The position numbers and the translations under genes are program-made. From positions 1 to 57,314 of the forward strand of contig JBKDBG010000105.1 in assembly GCA_046314755.1 (NCBI GenBank): a stretch of DNA of 57,314 bases, given 5' to 3'. This document shows, in pieces, positions 28,012 through 37,500 of this stretch. Position 1 is the first letter of the stretch. Every line of letters begins with the position of its first letter. The notes beneath the pieces were generated by a model. The model was given only the letters and a program-made list of their open reading frames with translations. It had not been told where the DNA came from and did not search any database. Origin of the DNA: UBA6183 sp046314755 (GTDB lineage Bacteria > Bacteroidota > Bacteroidia > UKL13-3).

Positions 28012-28431
28012 ATGGCTAAGTTTGATGCCATGAATTTGCACGATATCCATATCACAGAAACCTTTCATACCGCGGCACTTGATATTTACACCATTTTATT
28101 GGATGAACGAAAACATGGCTCTTTTACGGGAGATTTCGTACAGATTACCGACAAGGAAGGTGAACACTTTAGTTTAAAGGATGGTGAAATAACAGGAAAA
28201 AATGTAGTGCTGGAAAGAGGTAAAAAAATTATTTGGTCGGTTATCCTTAATCATGCAGATTGGCCTAAAAATCATGTGAGTGAAGTAGCTATTATTTTGC
28301 AAGCACATACTGCGAATGAAACGAAATTAGACTTGTATCATACGGCAATACCTGAGCAATTCATAAACCAATTTAAGGTATTGTGGCAAGAATCGTATGC
28401 AGAGGCACTCCACTTTTATTTGGAGCGTTGA
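28012..28431 (+). CDS. SRPBCC (AHSA1-like) domain protein
   Basis: 139 residues with a START/AHSA1-like fold: an N-terminal strand-helix (DIHITETFHTAALDIYTILLDERKHGSFTG), a curved sheet (DGEITGKNVVLERGKKIIWSVIL) and a C-terminal amphipathic helix (FKVLWQESYAEALHFYLER). Such proteins bind hydrophobic ligands or assist chaperones; a specific role cannot be given. It stands alone, divergent from the LiaF operon and directly convergent with a methyltransferase gene (no gap). Confidence 0.82.
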   Translation: MAKFDAMNLHDIHITETFHTAALDIYTILLDERKHGSFTGDFVQITDKEGEHFSLKDGEITGKNVVLERGKKIIWSVILNHADWPKNHVSEVAIILQAHTANETKLDLYHTAIPEQFINQFKVLWQESYAEALHFYLER

Positions 28432-29208
28432 TTAATTTTTACGTGCAATCACAAAAATATCCCAAGTAGCATCAGGATGTTCTTTGGTTAGAAAAAAATC
28501 TTTAGTGGTGATGGCAAGTGTATCTATGTTTTGTTCTTTTAAATTTTTACGCATAATGGTAGTTAAAAAATTATACGGAGCCACCAGCCATGATGCCGGA
28601 ATCAATTTGTGTAGTCCTAATGGATCAAGACGTAAAATTTTCTTTGCCCACTTGGCATTGTCTTCGTAATATTTATTTACACGTGCACTGCCTTGCACTC
28701 CTTGTAATTCAAATTGCTCAAACACACTTCCTATTTCCTTTTTCATTTCATCAAAGGTGTATTCGTGCACATGAAACGGATTGCGTGCAATGCTCATTTT
28801 AATATTCGGGGTTGAGCATAAAAATACCCCACCCGGTTTTAACACACGATGTACTTCTTTAATAAATCCCAATCGGTCATGTATGTGCTCTATAAATTGA
28901 AAAGCTGTAAGCACTTCTATACTTTCACTTTCTAGAGGAATTGGAGGAACCGATCCTGATTTAAAGGTTAGGTTGATTTTGTCAGCATGTTTTTTACGGG
29001 CTTCAGCAACCGTTTCTTCGCTGTAATCAACACCTACGGTTGCTTGTGTAAAATCAGCCAAGTATTGTGTTCCGTATCCATCTGCACAACCAATATCAGC
29101 GGTTACTTTGCCTTGTACAAAATCCTTTGCAAATTCATACGCAAAAAAACAACGTTGTACGGTAACGTTATTGCTATCTTCAAAACTGGGTCTTTCTCTG
29201 TCAGCCAT
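28432..29208 (-). CDS. Class I SAM-dependent methyltransferase
   Basis: 258 residues. Motif I is TADIGCADGYGTQYL (about residues 38-52), followed by VGVDYSEETV (acidic loop), LTAFQFIEHIHD and LKPGGVFLCSTPN, the pattern of the Methyltransf_11 group often acting on small molecules, quinones or glycans. There is an extended C-terminal part (about 90 residues). Monocistronic. TAATTTCG about 63 bp upstream is a one-mismatch -7 box. The substrate is unknown. Confidence 0.85.
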   Translation of the reverse strand: MADRERPSFEDSNNVTVQRCFFAYEFAKDFVQGKVTADIGCADGYGTQYLADFTQATVGVDYSEETVAEARKKHADKINLTFKSGSVPPIPLESESIEVLTAFQFIEHIHDRLGFIKEVHRVLKPGGVFLCSTPNIKMSIARNPFHVHEYTFDEMKKEIGSVFEQFELQGVQGSARVNKYYEDNAKWAKKILRLDPLGLHKLIPASWLVAPYNFLTTIMRKNLKEQNIDTLAITTKDFFLTKEHPDATWDIFVIARKN

Positions 29209-29312
29209 ATAATATTGCGGTTATTTGTTGGGTAGTTTGGTAACCAAACATTTGTTTAACCATGTGGTGGCGAAATTAATCAAATAACTAAATTGCCCTA
29301 AAATTATTTGTG

Positions 29313-29975
29313 ATGGATTTTAAAGCATTGCTCAGTTTTTTAAAAAACTTAAGTAAAAACAACAATAAAGCCTGGTTTGATACGCATAAAAAAGAGTACG
29401 ATACATTGCGTAAGCAGTGGGTTGAATTTGTAGCTCAAACCATTGAACAAACGGGCAATTTTGATCAAGATATCGCTATGTTGGAGCCTAAAAATTGCAT
29501 ATTTCGCATCAATAGGGATGTGCGCTTTAGCAATGATAAATCGCCTTATAAAAACAATTTTGGCATGAGCCTAAGCAAAGGGGGTAAAAAGGCGGAGTTT
29601 TGCGGATATTATTTACATGTGCAACCCGGTGCCTGTTTTTTAGCGGGTGGAGCTTACATGCCAATGCCGGATAAATTGGCTGCCATCAGGCAGGAAATTG
29701 ATTATAACCTGGACGAGTTTCTTGCCATTATCAACCATAAAAGTTTCAAGAAACATTTCGGTAGTTTAAGTGGCGAAAAGTTACAACGACCGCCAAAAGG
29801 TTATGATACGGATAATCCCGCAATAGCGCTTATCAAGCATAAAAGTTTTTTAGCAGAGTATAAAATTATCGATCAGGATTTGTTGGATGAAGATTTTCCC
29901 CAAAAGATGATGGAAGTGTTTAAAGCCATGCAGCCCTTAAATGAGTTTTTAAACCGAGCCATTAGCGAGGTTTAA
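29313..29975 (+). CDS. DUF2461 family protein
   Basis: 220 residues from the ATG at 29313 (a GTG one codon earlier is also in frame). It matches DUF2461 (TIGR02453): LSFLKNLSKNNNKAWFDTHKKEYD, FRINRDVRFSNDKSPYKNNFGMSLS, GYYLHVQPGACFLAGGAYMP. Family members are widespread in bacteria and fungi with no established function; the conserved Arg/Asp/Lys cluster suggests nucleic acid or phosphate binding, which is inference. Its stop shares TTAA (29972-29975) with the convergent prfC. Confidence 0.88.
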   Translation: MDFKALLSFLKNLSKNNNKAWFDTHKKEYDTLRKQWVEFVAQTIEQTGNFDQDIAMLEPKNCIFRINRDVRFSNDKSPYKNNFGMSLSKGGKKAEFCGYYLHVQPGACFLAGGAYMPMPDKLAAIRQEIDYNLDEFLAIINHKSFKKHFGSLSGEKLQRPPKGYDTDNPAIALIKHKSFLAEYKIIDQDLLDEDFPQKMMEVFKAMQPLNEFLNRAISEV

Positions 29976-31564
29976 TCTTTAAACTCCGAGGTAAAGTGGA
30001 AGGTGATTTTAGGAAACGTATCTTGGGTCATTTTTAAACTCCAAACGCTATCGGCAAAAAACACAGCCCTACCGTCTTTGTCTTCAGCAATATTGTATCG
30101 TTTAATGGTATTAAATCGTTCAAGCTCGGTTTTGTCATCACAAGTGTACCAACATGCTTTTTGATAACTAAGTGGTGTAAACGCACATTTTGCTCCATAC
30201 TCGTGCAATAAGCGGAATTGAATTACATCAAATTGAAGTTCACCAACAGTACCAATAATGCGTACGTTACCCGGTTGTTGTGTAAACAATTGTGCCACGC
30301 CCTCATCTGTTAATTGTAAAATGCCTTGTTCAAGTTGTTTAGTTTTTAAAGGATCTTTGTTTTCAAGCACTTTAAAAATTTCGGGTGAAAAACTTGGTAT
30401 TCCTTTTAACTTGATCTTTTCTCCTTCGGTAAGCGTATCGCCAATTTTAAAATTGCCACTGTCATACAAACCAACCACATCGCCCGGATATGCTTCATCA
30501 ATCACGCTTTTATCATTGGCCATAAAACTGGTAGGATTGCTAAAGCGCAATTTTTTATCTAATCGCACATGATGGTAAAATTTATTACGCTCAAATGTAC
30601 CTGATACAATTCGGCAAAAAGCAATTCGGTCTCTATGGTTAGGGTCAAGGTTGGCGTGAATTTTAAAGATGAATCCGGTAAATCCTTTCTCACTCGGTAA
30701 CACTTCTCTGCTTTCAGTAAATCGGCTTCTTGGTTCCGGTGCAATCTCAACAAACGTATCCAACAATTCTCTTACACCAAAGTTATTTACTGCACTGCCA
30801 AAAAACACAGGCGCAAGATAACCTTCCAAGTAAAGTTCATTGCTGAAAGGTTCATAAACACCTTCAATTAATTCAGCATCTTCACGCAATTTTGCTGCAA
30901 ATTTTTCACCAATAATTTCATCTACTTCATTTGAGTTTAAATCACTAATGGCAATTATTTCTTTGGCAATTTTTGTTTTGTCGGGTTGAAAAAGATTCAA
31001 GCTTTTTTCATACAAATTGTAAACGCCTTTAAAATCTTTTCCACTTCCAATAGGCCAGGTTAAGGGCCTGGTATGAATGTTTAATTCTTTCTCAATTTCT
31101 TCTAATAAATCATATGGATCTTGCCCTTCACGATCGAGTTTGTTAATGAAAACAATAACGGGTGTGTTTCTCATGCGGCACACTTCCATTAGTTTTCTGG
31201 TTTGGTCCTCTACGCCCTTTACACTGTCAACAACAAGAATTACACTATCTACTGCGGTCAAGGTGCGGTATGTATCTTCAGCAAAATCCTTGTGTCCGGG
31301 AGTATCGAGGATATTGATTTTATAATTCTTGTAATCAAACCCCATAACCGAAGTGGCCACCGAAATTCCACGCTGTTTTTCAATTTCCATAAAATCGGAG
31401 GTGGCCGCTTTTTTTATACGATTACTTTTTACAGCACCTGCCGTTTGAATAGCACCACCGAATAACAATAACTTTTCCGTTAATGTGGTTTTACCCGCAT
31501 CGGGATGGGAAATGATACCAAACGTTCGTCTTTTTTGTGTTTCGGATGCTGAAGCAGTACTCAT
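29972..31564 (-). CDS. prfC: Peptide chain release factor 3
   Basis: 530 residues from the ATG at 31564; a longer reading to 31606 would cover the promoter box. The GTPase domain has the P-loop SHPDAGKTTLTEKLLLFGGAIQTAG, the G2/G3 region RGISVATSVM and DTPGHKDFAEDTYRTL, and NKLDREG (G4), followed by domain II and the RF3-specific C-terminal domain (LQFDVIQFRLLHEYGA). RF3 is a GTPase that removes RF1/RF2 from the ribosome after termination. Length is normal. It is downstream of sucA but separated by a terminator. Confidence 0.96.
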   Translation of the reverse strand: MSTASASETQKRRTFGIISHPDAGKTTLTEKLLLFGGAIQTAGAVKSNRIKKAATSDFMEIEKQRGISVATSVMGFDYKNYKINILDTPGHKDFAEDTYRTLTAVDSVILVVDSVKGVEDQTRKLMEVCRMRNTPVIVFINKLDREGQDPYDLLEEIEKELNIHTRPLTWPIGSGKDFKGVYNLYEKSLNLFQPDKTKIAKEIIAISDLNSNEVDEIIGEKFAAKLREDAELIEGVYEPFSNELYLEGYLAPVFFGSAVNNFGVRELLDTFVEIAPEPRSRFTESREVLPSEKGFTGFIFKIHANLDPNHRDRIAFCRIVSGTFERNKFYHHVRLDKKLRFSNPTSFMANDKSVIDEAYPGDVVGLYDSGNFKIGDTLTEGEKIKLKGIPSFSPEIFKVLENKDPLKTKQLEQGILQLTDEGVAQLFTQQPGNVRIIGTVGELQFDVIQFRLLHEYGAKCAFTPLSYQKACWYTCDDKTELERFNTIKRYNIAEDKDGRAVFFADSVWSLKMTQDTFPKITFHFTSEFKD

Positions 31565-31582
31565 ATTACTATTTAAAGGCCG

Positions 31583-31590
31583 CAAAGATA
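31583..31590 (-). promoter_or_regulatory. -7 promoter box for prfC
   Basis: TATCTTTG on the minus strand, exact TAnnTTTG, 18 bp before the prfC ATG and just after the sucA terminator, so prfC has its own promoter. Confidence 0.5.
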
Positions 31591-31606
31591 CATGCAATAA
31601 GCCCAT

Positions 31607-31638
31607 AAAAAAAGCCTGCAGATTTGCAGGCTTTTTTT
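31607..31638. terminator. Intrinsic terminator after sucA
   Basis: Perfect 7-bp stem GCCTGCA/TGCAGGC (31614-31620 and 31625-31631) with a 4-nt loop, flanked by seven A on one side and seven T on the other. It works for minus-strand transcripts leaving sucA; the symmetric flanks make it potentially bidirectional. Confidence 0.85.
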
Positions 31639-31654
31639 ACTTATGCATTGCGAA

Positions 31655-34375
31655 TTAAAGTTTAAAGGCTTCATCCACTATTTGCTGTTGCTCTTTGGCA
31701 TGCACTTTACTAAATCCGGTAGCCGGTGATGCGCTGGCTTTACGCGAAATCAAGCGCAACTTAAAGTTCTCTTCTCTTCTTAACAGGTAGGTCCAACTGC
31801 CCATGTTTTTAGGCTCTTCCTGTACCCAGCAAAACTCTGCATTTTTGTATTTGGCAAATACTGCATCCATTTCTTTTTCAGGCATTGGATAAAGCTGTTC
31901 AACACGCACAATGGCAACATCTTTTCTGTTTTCTTTTTGTTGGCGTTCCAATAAATCGAAGTACACTTTTCCGGTGCAGAACAATACGCGTTTAACATCT
32001 TTTGCTTTTACCGTTTCATCATCAATCAACTGCTTAAATTCTCCTTGTGTAAAGTCTTCTAATTTGCTCACGCATAAAGGATGACGCAATAAGCTTTTTG
32101 GTGTCATAAATATCAATGGCAAACGCGTTTTGCGATGCAATTGTCTGCGAAGAGCGTGGAAGTAGTTAGCAGGAGTGGTGATATTACAAACCTGAATATT
32201 CCAGTTGGCGCAAAGTTGTAAAAAGCGCTCAAGTCGGGCTGATGAGTGCTCAGGGCCTTGGCCTTCGTAACCATGCGGCAACATCATCACCAAACCACTG
32301 TATGTTTTCCATTTTGCTTCGGCACTGCTGATGTATTGGTCAATAATAATTTGAGCACCATTGGCAAAATCACCAAACTGCGCTTCCCAAATGGTGAGCG
32401 TGTTTGGCGTAACCATGCTAAATCCATATTCAAAACCTAACACGGCATATTCCGAAAGCAAAGAGTTGTAAAATTCAACATTTGCTTTTTTATCATCGCC
32501 AAGTGTCTCAAAAATATTGTAAGAAAGCTCACTGTCTTCTTGCTTAATAATAGCGTGGCGATGAGAAAACGTACCACGTTCCACATCTTGTCCTGTCATG
32601 CGCACCGGGTAACCTTCGTTGGCTAAGGTAGCATAAGCCATTAACTCACCCATAGCCCAATCATAATTGTTGTTTGCAATCATGTTCTTGCGATCTTTAA
32701 ACAGCTTTTCTACTTTGTTAAAAGCTTTAAAATCGGCAGGGATATTGGTAAGTTTATCGGCTAATTGTAAGAATAATTTTTCTTGAACGGCAGTTTTAGG
32801 TTGTGTGTCAAAATCCTTGTCGGTTGCCCCATGAAAACCATCCCAAATATCATGTATGAATGAATTTACAGGTGAGGCCTCAGATGCTTTAGCTGTTTCA
32901 AGTTTTTCTTGCAACATGCCTCTGAATTCTTTCTCCATCTCTTTGGCCAAATCAGCCTCAACACTACCTGCGCTTAATAACTTTTGATTGTAAATTTCAC
33001 GTGGGTTTGGATGACTTGCAATGGCTTTATACAATACGGGTTGAGTAAAACGTGGTTCGTCACCTTCGTTATGCCCGTATTTGCGATAGCCTAACAAATC
33101 AATAAACACATCCGTATTAAACTCTTGGCGATATTCCATTGCGAGTTTAATGGTATGTACTACCGCTTCAACATCATCTGCATTTACGTGAAAAACCGGA
33201 CTCAATGTGGTTTTAGCCACATCAGTACAATAGGTACTTGTACGAGCATCTAAATAATTGGTGGTAAATCCAACCTGGTTATTGGTTACAATATGTACAC
33301 TGCCTCCTACATTGTAGGCTCTTAATCCGGCCATTTGTACCATTTCATAAACAACGCCTTGGCCTGCAACAGAGGCATCACCATGGATTAATATTGGAGT
33401 GATTTTTTTGAAATCACCATGATGTTTTTTATCTAATTTAGCCCTTGTAATTCCTTGCACAACCGGTCCTACAGTTTCCAAGTGCGATGGATTTGGCGAT
33501 AAACTTAAACTTACCTTTTTTCCGCTGGCTGTTGCAATTTCAGTTGCATAACCTAAATGGTATTTCACATCACCTTCAAACAAGGCCTCTTCAAATGCCT
33601 TACCTTCAAACTCTTTAAAAATTTGTTCGTAGGTTTTATTTAAAATATTGGCCAAAACATTTAAACGTCCGCGATGTGCCATGCCAATCACAAATTCTTC
33701 AACACCTAATGCTGCGCCATATTGTATCACTTCATTTAAGGCAGGAATTAAAGTTTCAAGACCTTCTAATGAAAAACGTTTTTGACCCACAAATTTGGTG
33801 TGTAAGAAATTTTCGAACACAACCGCTTGGTTTAGTTTATGAAGGATGTTTCTTTTTTGGTCGATAGATAGTTTAGGCGTGTTGCGTTCGCCTTCCATTT
33901 TTTTCTTGAGCCATTCCACTTTTTTGGGCTCACGTACATACATAAATTCAGCACCAATGCTTTGGCAATAGGTTTGTTCAAGCAAGGCGATAATATCTTT
34001 TAGTTTAGCCGGGCCTAAACCTACATCTACACCGGCACTAAAGGTCTTATCCAAATCATTCGGTTCAAGGCCAAAGTTTTTGATATCAAGCGTTGGCTCG
34101 TATTTTCTTCTTTCTCTAACCGGATTGGTTTTGGTGAATAAATGTCCGCGTGATCGATAACCTTGAATCAGGTTCAACACATTAATTTCTTTTAACGCGT
34201 CTTCGCTAATTTGTGCGCCTTTGCTGCTGCCGTTAAATTTTTGCTGGCCTAATTCAAAGCCTTCAAAAAACTTTTTCCAGCCGTACTCAACGGAGTCTTG
34301 ATTTTGCAAATACTGTTGGTACAAATCATCAATTGCACTTACTTCAGCATTGGAGATATAAGAGAATTTATCCAT
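31655..34375 (-). CDS. sucA: 2-oxoglutarate dehydrogenase E1 component
   Basis: 906 residues from the ATG at 34375, which gives the typical start MDKFSYISNAEVSAIDDLYQQY; a longer reading adds 16 unrelated residues. The thiamine-diphosphate binding core is shown by GMAHRGRLNVLANIL, GDASVAGQGVVYEM and YRKYGHNEGDEPRFTQP, and the C-terminal part by PHGYEGQGPEHSSARLERFLQL and WVQEEPKNMGSW. It decarboxylates 2-oxoglutarate in the TCA cycle with E2 (SucB) and E3. The expected sucB is not adjacent. A one-mismatch -7 box (TATCTTCG) is about 26 bp upstream. Confidence 0.97.
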   Translation of the reverse strand: MDKFSYISNAEVSAIDDLYQQYLQNQDSVEYGWKKFFEGFELGQQKFNGSSKGAQISEDALKEINVLNLIQGYRSRGHLFTKTNPVRERRKYEPTLDIKNFGLEPNDLDKTFSAGVDVGLGPAKLKDIIALLEQTYCQSIGAEFMYVREPKKVEWLKKKMEGERNTPKLSIDQKRNILHKLNQAVVFENFLHTKFVGQKRFSLEGLETLIPALNEVIQYGAALGVEEFVIGMAHRGRLNVLANILNKTYEQIFKEFEGKAFEEALFEGDVKYHLGYATEIATASGKKVSLSLSPNPSHLETVGPVVQGITRAKLDKKHHGDFKKITPILIHGDASVAGQGVVYEMVQMAGLRAYNVGGSVHIVTNNQVGFTTNYLDARTSTYCTDVAKTTLSPVFHVNADDVEAVVHTIKLAMEYRQEFNTDVFIDLLGYRKYGHNEGDEPRFTQPVLYKAIASHPNPREIYNQKLLSAGSVEADLAKEMEKEFRGMLQEKLETAKASEASPVNSFIHDIWDGFHGATDKDFDTQPKTAVQEKLFLQLADKLTNIPADFKAFNKVEKLFKDRKNMIANNNYDWAMGELMAYATLANEGYPVRMTGQDVERGTFSHRHAIIKQEDSELSYNIFETLGDDKKANVEFYNSLLSEYAVLGFEYGFSMVTPNTLTIWEAQFGDFANGAQIIIDQYISSAEAKWKTYSGLVMMLPHGYEGQGPEHSSARLERFLQLCANWNIQVCNITTPANYFHALRRQLHRKTRLPLIFMTPKSLLRHPLCVSKLEDFTQGEFKQLIDDETVKAKDVKRVLFCTGKVYFDLLERQQKENRKDVAIVRVEQLYPMPEKEMDAVFAKYKNAEFCWVQEEPKNMGSWTYLLRREENFKLRLISRKASASPATGFSKVHAKEQQQIVDEAFKL

Positions 34376-34447
34376 GATAAAACGTGTTCCTAAATTCCCT
34401 GCGAAGATAATTTTTAATCTCACACCTCTATCAGGTTCCCCAATGTT

Positions 34448-34471
34448 ATTTTCTGATGAAAATCAGAAAAT
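34448..34471. other. Perfect 10-bp hairpin with GAAA tetraloop between sucA and a T9SS cargo gene
   Basis: ATTTTCTGAT and ATCAGAAAAT flank GAAA in the divergent intergenic region. It lacks a T-tract and lies upstream of both genes, so it is not a terminator. It could be an operator or a 5'-UTR hairpin; a GNRA-type loop forms only in the plus-strand RNA. Confidence 0.4.
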
Positions 34472-34526
34472 TAAGTTTTTCTTATGGTAAAAAGCACTAA
34501 TTTTCCCTTTTGATTCTTGCTTACCT

Positions 34527-37500
34527 ATGAGATTTAATCAATACTTATTCATCGTTTTTTTATTAGGGTTTTTGTCAATGAATGCCCAGGTAATTACCAA
34601 TTATTCATTCACTTCAACCACCAATACTTTCACACCAATTTCGAATGGGGTAACACCGGCTTTATCAGGCGGTGATTTTGACGAAGGTTGGTATAACAGT
34701 ATTCCCATTGGGTTTGAGTTTTGGTATATGGGGAATTTGATTTCCAATATTCATGCCTCAACCAACGGATTGTTATCTCTTAATCAAAATGTAAGTGCTT
34801 CGGGTGCGGCAGCTAATAATAACCTGGGGGCGTTTGTTTCCGGGATTCAGCGTCCGTTTATTGCTCCTTTATGGGACAATTTGGATATGGATTCAACTAC
34901 TGGTGCAAGGTTTTCTTATGCCACCACCGGTGTGGCTCCAAATAGGGTGTTTGTTGCTGAATGGTTAAATGCGGAGTGGAATTGGTTTGCAAACTCATCA
35001 ACCATTTCATTTCAAGTGCGCTTATACGAAACCAGCGGTATAGTTGAATTTATTTACCGACAAGAGCCGGGTAGTATTTTCTCACCTTCGGCTTCCATTG
35101 GAATAACCGGTTCAACCACTACCTCTTTTTTGTCATTAAATAATTCCGGGGCTTCCCCATCGGTAAGCAGTAGTGTTGCAACCAATAACATTAATGCTAA
35201 ACCACAAACGGGGCAATCGTATTTATTTACACCGCCTATTCCTGCCGATCCAACTTCGGCCAACATTGGCAATATCGCGCCAACATCCTTCACGGTAACT
35301 TGGACGGCTGTTACCGGAGTTACACGCTATGCGGTATATAAATCAACCGACAATGTAAATTTTGAATTTGCCGGAACATCCGCCACTACTGCATTAAACG
35401 TAAATGCATTAATACCAAGTACAACTTATTACATCAAGGTATTTTCGATTTCAGAAGGTGCGTTAAGTAACAACCCGGCACAAGCCAATGCAACCACCGC
35501 AAGTGGAGCGCTTTCAGGAACCATTCAAGTGCCGAGTGCTTCGTTTGCTACCATTACAAGTGTATTAGATTCTATTAAAGTTGTAGGTATCGGTGGCCAC
35601 ATTATTATTGAATTGCAAAATAATTACACAAGTGTTGGCGAACGTTTTCCAATGTTATTTACAGATACTTTAGGGACCTCGGCTAATGCTACCATTACCA
35701 TTAGGCCTGCAGTTGGAGCCACCGGATTGGAAATTATACCTACAGTTAACTTTTGGTCGACTTTATATTTTAACAAGGGTAAGCATATCATTATTGATGG
35801 ACGACCGGGTGGTGTTGGAAATAACAGAGAATTAACCATACGCACAAGTTCTTCTGCATCTGCCATTGAGTTGCTTGTTGGCGGAAACTCATTTAACACA
35901 TTTACCCATCTCAACTTAAGAGCTTCGGTAGGCGTAAATCAGGTATTTGCTTATTATGAAATGATTAATAATTCCGGATTGCCAAACACAAACAACATAG
36001 TCAGAAATTGCATAATTGGTGATTCTGTAGCCACCTCTATTTATCCGATTTATGCTACTTCAAACTTTGTGAATGGAGCAGCCAACAATACGTTTGAAAA
36101 TAATTATATCATCAATGCTTCAGCCAACAGTACAATTAACTATGGCATGTTTTTTAACTCGAATGCAGCGCATACTTGGTATATTAGAGGCAACCATATC
36201 TTTAGTATTAATTCATTGGGGGGGGTGTCTACTTCTTATACTTTTACAGGCATACAACTTAATACCGGTAATTATTATGTAAACAATAATTTTATTGGAG
36301 GAACAGATACTGCTTGCGGAGGTTTTCCATTAGAGGTGGGTCCGGCTTCTGCTAATAATAACTTTTTTGGAATTAGCTATATAGGAGGATCTGGGCAGTT
36401 TGCCAGTATTCAAGGAAATAAAATTGCAAATGTTTTTTGGCCAGGGGTATCCTTAACCCCGTGGATTGGGATTAATACGGCAGGTGGTGCAGCGGTTTAC
36501 ATTGGCGATACTTTAGCAAATACCATAGGAGAACCTAGTGCTTCAACACCATCAGTTTATGTACTGTCTCAAACAACCAATAATCCGGTGGCAATTGGCA
36601 TTAGAACAAACACTTCCGGATTAACAAGGGTTTCTAAAAATGTAATTTCAGGCATACAAGCCACCGGTGTGAACTCATCATTCCCTTGTTCTTTTGTGGG
36701 TATTCAATCCAACAATAGTAACAACGTTGAAATTAGCAATAATACTGTTGGAAGCACACAATTTATTAATGCAATCAGATCCGCATCAACCAATAGCACA
36801 CAGGCTCAATTTGTTAGTGGTATTCAAGTGAATTTTACCGGAACAGGAGTGTTAAATGTATTAAATAATACCATTGCTAATTTATCGAATGCCGGCACTT
36901 CCACGTCAACGCAGAACTACACAAATGGTATAGCCATTAATTCAAATGCAAATGTGTTAGTAAACAACAATACAATAAGCAGATTATTTAATGCAGGAGG
37001 TAATCCCAGCGGAAATGGACTAACAGCAATTTCAGGAATTTATTATACTTCTTCAAGTGGATTTGCAAATATTAGCAACAATGAAGTTCATACATTAAAA
37101 GCCGCCTCTATTAGTGCGCCAAATTATGTATATGGCATAAATGTGGCTTCTACAAGTGGAACCACAACCATTGTAAATGCCAATAGAATTCACAGCATGG
37201 CTGTGGCTTCTAACTCCTTGTTGGCTTCAATAGTAGGCATTAACGTACAAGATGGAAACCAAAATATCACCAATAATATGATTCGTTTAGGCATTGATGA
37301 AAATGGAGCTCCATTAACGGGCAGCAATGTTTACATTGGTATCCATAAAGTTAGCAGTTACAGTGTTTTGGTGTATCATAACTCAGTTTATATTGGTGGT
37401 ACAGTGGCGGGTACAAATTTGATTTCGACTTACGCATTTAAAAAGACCATTGATGGTTATGATGATATCAGGAATAATATTTTTAGCAATGTAAGAACAA

